Source of the DNA: Paenibacillus sp. L3-i20
GTDB taxonomy: Bacteria > Bacillota > Bacilli > Paenibacillales > Paenibacillaceae
DNA: 64,000 nucleotides
Assembly: GCF_022180385.2 (NCBI RefSeq)
Contig: NZ_BQME02000002.1
Location: forward strand, 620,001 to 684,000
Reading direction: 5' to 3'
Both the position numbers and the translations under genes were made by a program. Below, in pieces: positions 60,731 to 64,000 of the stretch. The notes under the pieces were generated by a model. That model was not told the DNA's origin, ran no database searches, and saw only the letters and a program-made list of their open reading frames with translations. Position 1 is the stretch's first letter. Every line of letters starts with the position of its first letter.

Positions 60731-62065
60731 ATGTCAAACCTACTTATCAAGAATGCGCAAATCGTAACTATGAATGCGAATGAGGACATTATAAACGGTG
60801 ATATTCGAGTTGTGAACGGTCGAATTACGGAAATTAGTTCTGATCTTGAGCCTGCGACAGGGGAGAAGGTACTAGATGCAACGAATCGCACCGTTATTCC
60901 CGGTTTCGTCCAAACGCATATTCACTTATGTCAAACGTTGTTTCGAGGAAAAGGCGATGACTTAGAACTACTCGACTGGTTGAAAAAACGGATATGGCCA
61001 TTGGAAGCATCACATGATGAGGAATCCATCTATTACTCAGCTATGCTAGGTATTGGTGAATTACTGCAAAGTGGTACAACAACAATAGTGGATATGGAAA
61101 CGGTTCATCATACCGATTTCGCTTTTCAAGCTATTGCACAAAGCGGCATTCGTGCGCTGTCAGGGAAAGTTATGATGGATAAAGGGGCTGAAGTTCCGCT
61201 CGCACTACAGGAAAAAACGGCTGACTCCATTAGACAAAGCGTAGAGCTGTTAGAGAAATGGAACGGCTATGACAATGGACGTATCCAGTATGCATTCTCA
61301 CCAAGATTTGTTATCTCTTGTACAGAAACGTTGCTGCGCGAAGTTCAGAAGTTATCTGAACATTATCAAGTCAAAGTACACACGCATGCTTCAGAAAATC
61401 AAGGAGAGATTCAAATTGTGCAGGCTGAGACTGGCATGCGAAACGTTGTATATCTCGATCACCTCGGACTTGCTAACGACCGGTTAATATTGGCTCACTG
61501 CATATGGCTGGATGATGAAGAAAAACGAATCATTCGTGATAAAGGTGTGCATGTAAGTCATTGTCCCGGCTCCAATTTGAAGTTAGCTTCTGGAATTGCT
61601 GAAACACCTCATATGCTGGATCTCGGTATTTCTGTCAGCTTAGGTGCTGATGGGGCTCCATGTAACAACAATTTGGATATGTTTAATGAGATGAGAATGG
61701 CTGCGCTCATTCAGAAACCTATTCATGGCCCAACCTCCATGGGTGCTAGAACCGTATTCAAGATGGCTACAATAGGTGGCGCTAAAGCAGTGGGCATGGG
61801 AGATGAGATTGGTAGCATTGAGGTAGGCAAAAAGGCTGACATTGTCATATTGAACCTAAACAACTTCCACACTTATCCATCGTATGATGTTGATCCGATC
61901 TCCCGAATCGTTTATTCTGCCACAAGGGCCGATGTCGAAACAACGATCATTGACGGTAAAATTGTTATGGAGCATGGAATAATGAAAACAATCGACAGAA
62001 GCATCATTTTGCGTGAAGCAGATCAGTCTATCAAAAGATTACTTTCTAAAACTAATATTCAATAA
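60731..62065 (+). CDS. Amidohydrolase, purine-type deaminase
   Basis: A 444-residue metal-dependent deaminase of the TrzA/AtzA/MtaD/guanine-deaminase group. Metal and catalytic motifs: THIHL (about residues 62-66), HTHASEN (about 217-223), AHCIWLDDEE (about 256-265) and LGADGAPCNNN (about 306-316, catalytic Asp). Candidate reactions are deamination of guanine or 8-oxoguanine, or of methylthioadenosine/S-adenosylhomocysteine/5'-deoxyadenosine. The guanine-type ON riboswitch directly upstream favours guanine or a close analogue. A GGGGA site lies before the ATG. The following LysR gene is on the same strand but has its own region. Confidence 0.82.
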   Translation: MSNLLIKNAQIVTMNANEDIINGDIRVVNGRITEISSDLEPATGEKVLDATNRTVIPGFVQTHIHLCQTLFRGKGDDLELLDWLKKRIWPLEASHDEESIYYSAMLGIGELLQSGTTTIVDMETVHHTDFAFQAIAQSGIRALSGKVMMDKGAEVPLALQEKTADSIRQSVELLEKWNGYDNGRIQYAFSPRFVISCTETLLREVQKLSEHYQVKVHTHASENQGEIQIVQAETGMRNVVYLDHLGLANDRLILAHCIWLDDEEKRIIRDKGVHVSHCPGSNLKLASGIAETPHMLDLGISVSLGADGAPCNNNLDMFNEMRMAALIQKPIHGPTSMGARTVFKMATIGGAKAVGMGDEIGSIEVGKKADIVILNLNNFHTYPSYDVDPISRIVYSATRADVETTIIDGKIVMEHGIMKTIDRSIILREADQSIKRLLSKTNIQ

Positions 62066-62203
62066 AGTCAAAGCGTTAACGTTTTAAATAAAGAAGAAAC
62101 TCTCCTCTACAACTTGCTAGATTTCAATGTATACTATTATCAGATCTTTCAATCTATTCATTCGCGAGTACGTCTAGCAAGATGTAACAGGGGGAGTATT
62201 TCA

Positions 62204-63106
62204 TTGACTCTACAACAATTAAAATACGTTATTGAGGTCGCCAATCGTGGATCTATTAATGAAGCTGCCAAACGATTATTTATTTCTCAGCCTAGTCTTT
62301 CCAATGCAATTAAAGATCTAGAAGAAGAAATGCAGTTCGAGATTTTTGAACGTTCTAATAAAGGAATTTCGCTTTCTAGAGAAGGTGTTGAATTTCTGAG
62401 CTATGCTAGGCAAGTGGTAGAGCAAGCTGAATTGCTCGAAGGCCGTTATTTAAATGCGAAACCTTCTCCACAACATTTTTCGGTTTCTACACAGCACTAT
62501 GCTTTCGCTGTCAATGCCTTTGTTAGCCTCGTACAAGAGTATGGTCAAGACGAATATGAACTAGCACTACGTGAGACCAAAACCTATGAAATTATTGAAG
62601 ATGTGAAGGGGCTCCGCAGTGAAATAGGGATCTTATATTTAAACGAGTTCAACGGAAAGGTAATCAATAAGCTGCTCAAAAGTGCGAATTTGCAATTTAA
62701 TAGCTTGTTAACGGCAAGGCCGCATATTTTTATAAGCATCCACAATCCCTTAGCCAAGCAATCCATCGTAACGATAGACCAGCTTGAAGATTACCCTTAC
62801 TTATCATTCGATCAGGGCGAATATAATTCGTTCCACTTCTCCGAGGAGATTCTTAGTACATTGTCACATAAGAAGAGTATTCGAGTGACGGATCGGGCAA
62901 CATTATTTAATCTATTAATCGGATTAAACGGCTATACGATTTCAACTGGCGTATTAAGTGCAGATCTGAATGGCAATGAAATAATTCCTGTTCCGCTAGA
63001 CTGCGATGAAACGATTAATGTCGGATGGATATCACATCGGAACGTAGCATTATCTAAATTAGGGACAGAGTATGTTGAAGCACTAATGAAGGCAATAAAG
63101 CAATAA
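62204..63106 (+). CDS. LysR family transcriptional regulator, next to metE
   Basis: A 300-residue LysR regulator. Helix-turn-helix near residues 18-45 (SINEAAKRLFISQPSLSNAIKDLEE, in part AAKRLFISQPSLSNAI) and a periplasmic-binding-like effector domain. The start is the TTG at 62204 because GGGGAG lies 8 bases before; a longer frame from 62114 lacks a site. It is upstream of metE, whose promoter region contains three AGATATAG half-sites at 23-base spacing, so it is a good candidate for a MetR/MtaR-type regulator of methionine synthesis. Confidence 0.85.
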   Translation: MTLQQLKYVIEVANRGSINEAAKRLFISQPSLSNAIKDLEEEMQFEIFERSNKGISLSREGVEFLSYARQVVEQAELLEGRYLNAKPSPQHFSVSTQHYAFAVNAFVSLVQEYGQDEYELALRETKTYEIIEDVKGLRSEIGILYLNEFNGKVINKLLKSANLQFNSLLTARPHIFISIHNPLAKQSIVTIDQLEDYPYLSFDQGEYNSFHFSEEILSTLSHKKSIRVTDRATLFNLLIGLNGYTISTGVLSADLNGNEIIPVPLDCDETINVGWISHRNVALSKLGTEYVEALMKAIKQ

Positions 63107-63129
63107 TATTTATAATGGCTTAGATCGAT

Positions 63130-63177
63130 GGCGCTGTCCCATAAGCAGAGTAATCTACTTGTGGGACAGCGTCTTTT
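63130..63177 (+). terminator. Intrinsic terminator after the LysR gene
   Basis: GGCGCTGTCCCATAAG pairs with CTTGTGGGACAGCGTC with G-U pairs, followed by TTTTT. Between here and 63537 nothing recognisable was seen; neither an S-box nor a T-box leader could be identified. Confidence 0.8.
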
Positions 63178-63537
63178 TGTTGTTGCAGGGGTACTTCCCG
63201 CACATTGCGGAGTGTCCCACCCTTCCAACGAATCGTATGATGCCCATTGCGCCAAAAACCGCTCTTTTTTTATTCTAACGAGTCCTGGTAGTGCTATCTG
63301 CAATTTTAAAGTAGAAACGTAGCAACCTTTATCGAAAAAGCGATTCTGGCGTTCGTTAGAACGAGAAAAAGATCTATATTGATCAAATAAGAGATACTGG
63401 GTTCGTTAGCTATGGGAGATGAGTGATTAATGAGAGATGGTGGGCCGTCCCATTGCTCCCCAATCTAGGATTGGACGTTTTCTGCTTTTCGGCATAGTGG
63501 TCATTTCTGTCTTATCCTACTTCATGAGGCATACATC

Positions 63538-63592
63538 AGATATAGCCCCGAGCTATAACTAGATATAGTTTAATCCAGTTACACTATATCTA
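63538..63592 (+). promoter_or_regulatory. Regularly spaced half-sites before metE, predicted LysR operator
   Basis: AGATATAG at 63538 and 63561 and its inverse CTATATCT at 63584 start exactly 23 bases apart. The last two belong to a perfect 10-bp inverted repeat (TAGATATAGT/ACTATATCTA, 63560-63569 and 63583-63592). The 51 bases to the metE start fit a regulator site. Confidence 0.6.
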
Positions 63593-63642
63593 ATTTTACG
63601 TGTTATCCTTTTTGTAACAATTTGTATAGGGGTGTTACAGGG

Positions 63643-64000
63643 ATGAGTAGAAGTAGTGTGCTTGGCTATCCACGTATTGGTGCAGATCGCGAATGGAAAA
63701 AAGCGCTTGAGGCATTTTGGGCAGGTAAAATAGAGGAATCTGAGTTTCAAACTAAACTACAAGAAATCCGTTTAAATCATTTGCGTACGCAAAAGGAAAA
63801 AGGGATTGACCTAATTGCTGTCAACGATTTCAGTTATTATGATCATGTACTGGATACAGCTACGATGTTTGGTATCATTCCAAAACGTTTCTCCTATGAT
63901 GGTGGAGTAGTACCTTTATCCCTCTATTATGGCATTGCTCGTGGAACGAAAGAAGCAACTGCGAGTGAAATGACGAAGTGGTTTAATACGAACTATCACT
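63643..64000 (+). CDS. metE: Cobalamin-independent methionine synthase, MetE (partial)
   Basis: The first 119 codons of MetE (normally about 760 residues), running off the window. The N-terminus [25 protein letters not shown] (in part: [17 protein letters not shown]) and [11 protein letters not shown] match the family. It transfers a methyl group from methyltetrahydropteroyl-triglutamate to homocysteine. The ATG at 63643 follows an AGGGG stretch. A LysR gene and an operator-like region lie upstream. Confidence 0.92.
   Translation, partial: MSRSSVLGYPRIGADREWKKALEAFWAGKIEESEFQTKLQEIRLNHLRTQKEKGIDLIAVNDFSYYDHVLDTATMFGIIPKRFSYDGGVVPLSLYYGIARGTKEATASEMTKWFNTNYH

Noticed and set aside
62066..62100. 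CAAAGCGTTAACGTTTT, cre-like sequence after the amidohydrolase gene
   Set aside because: Only about 12 of 14 positions match, and it lies in a position without a clear promoter.
63128..63322. Open frame after the LysR gene
   Set aside because: It begins within the terminator hairpin and has no recognisable protein features.

Overview
This window is a chromosomal segment of a low-to-moderate GC Firmicute, most probably Paenibacillus or a close relative. The evidence is AGGAGG-type ribosome binding sites, frequent TTG/GTG starts, an Fnr with its cysteines at the C-terminus (Bacillus type), NreABC-like regulators, class C serine hydrolases, an SLH-domain protein, a chitin-type LPMO and an opine-metallophore cluster. 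No rRNA, tRNA, CRISPR array or intact insertion sequence was seen. Most genes are on the + strand in short operons closed by clear intrinsic terminators.

Layout. 0-3.2 kb: a membrane-protein tail, a eukaryotic-type HisA, an inositol-monophosphatase-family enzyme, a Nudix hydrolase and a ZIP transporter. 3.2-9.8 kb: an SgrR-like regulator, a cupin, a GNAT remnant, an acyltransferase, a MarR regulator with two matching operators, a membrane protein, an NmrA-like protein and a HIT protein. 10.2-19.1 kb: a complete cnt-type zincophore operon (CntL, CntM, CntA, CntB, CntC, CntD, CntF, an EamA exporter and a methyltransferase) with no CntK racemase. 19.3-23.7 kb: a sugar-type ABC importer operon that contains a HlyD-like adaptor and no ATPase. 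23.8-26.6 kb: vanY-vanR-vanS without vanHAX. 27-31.6 kb: a chitin-type LPMO and a permuted GH3 glycosidase. 31.7-40.3 kb: an SLH protein, a two-component system and three secreted or membrane hydrolases; two of their promoters share a near-identical set of 11-bp direct repeats. 40.5-43.5 kb: an ECF sigma/anti-sigma pair, an HxlR regulator and a quinone reductase.

43.6-54.8 kb is an anaerobic-metabolism island: hemerythrin, adhE, a MobA-like protein, pflB, pflA, fnr, nreA, nreC, nreB, ndk and a 63-residue cysteine-rich protein. Fnr-type palindromes centred 41.5 bp before the predicted transcription starts precede the hemerythrin gene, adhE, ndk and, less perfectly, pflB. The local Fnr therefore probably controls the surrounding fermentation genes.

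54.9-64 kb: a lipoprotein gene with a homopolymer frameshift, a secreted choice-of-anchor-I-like protein, an FMN reductase, an SMR/EamA-like protein, a methyltransferase-TPR protein, an amidohydrolase deaminase behind a purine riboswitch, a LysR regulator and the start of metE. The riboswitch has a C at the specificity position (guanine type). Its P1 3' strand is also the 5' arm of a 21-bp terminator, so it is predicted to turn its gene on when ligand binds.

The most notable items are this predicted guanine ON-switch before a deaminase, the CntK-less metallophore cluster predicted to make a pseudopaline-type product, the eukaryotic-type HisA, and the compact Fnr regulon that includes ndk. All assignments come from reading motifs by eye; no database search was run.
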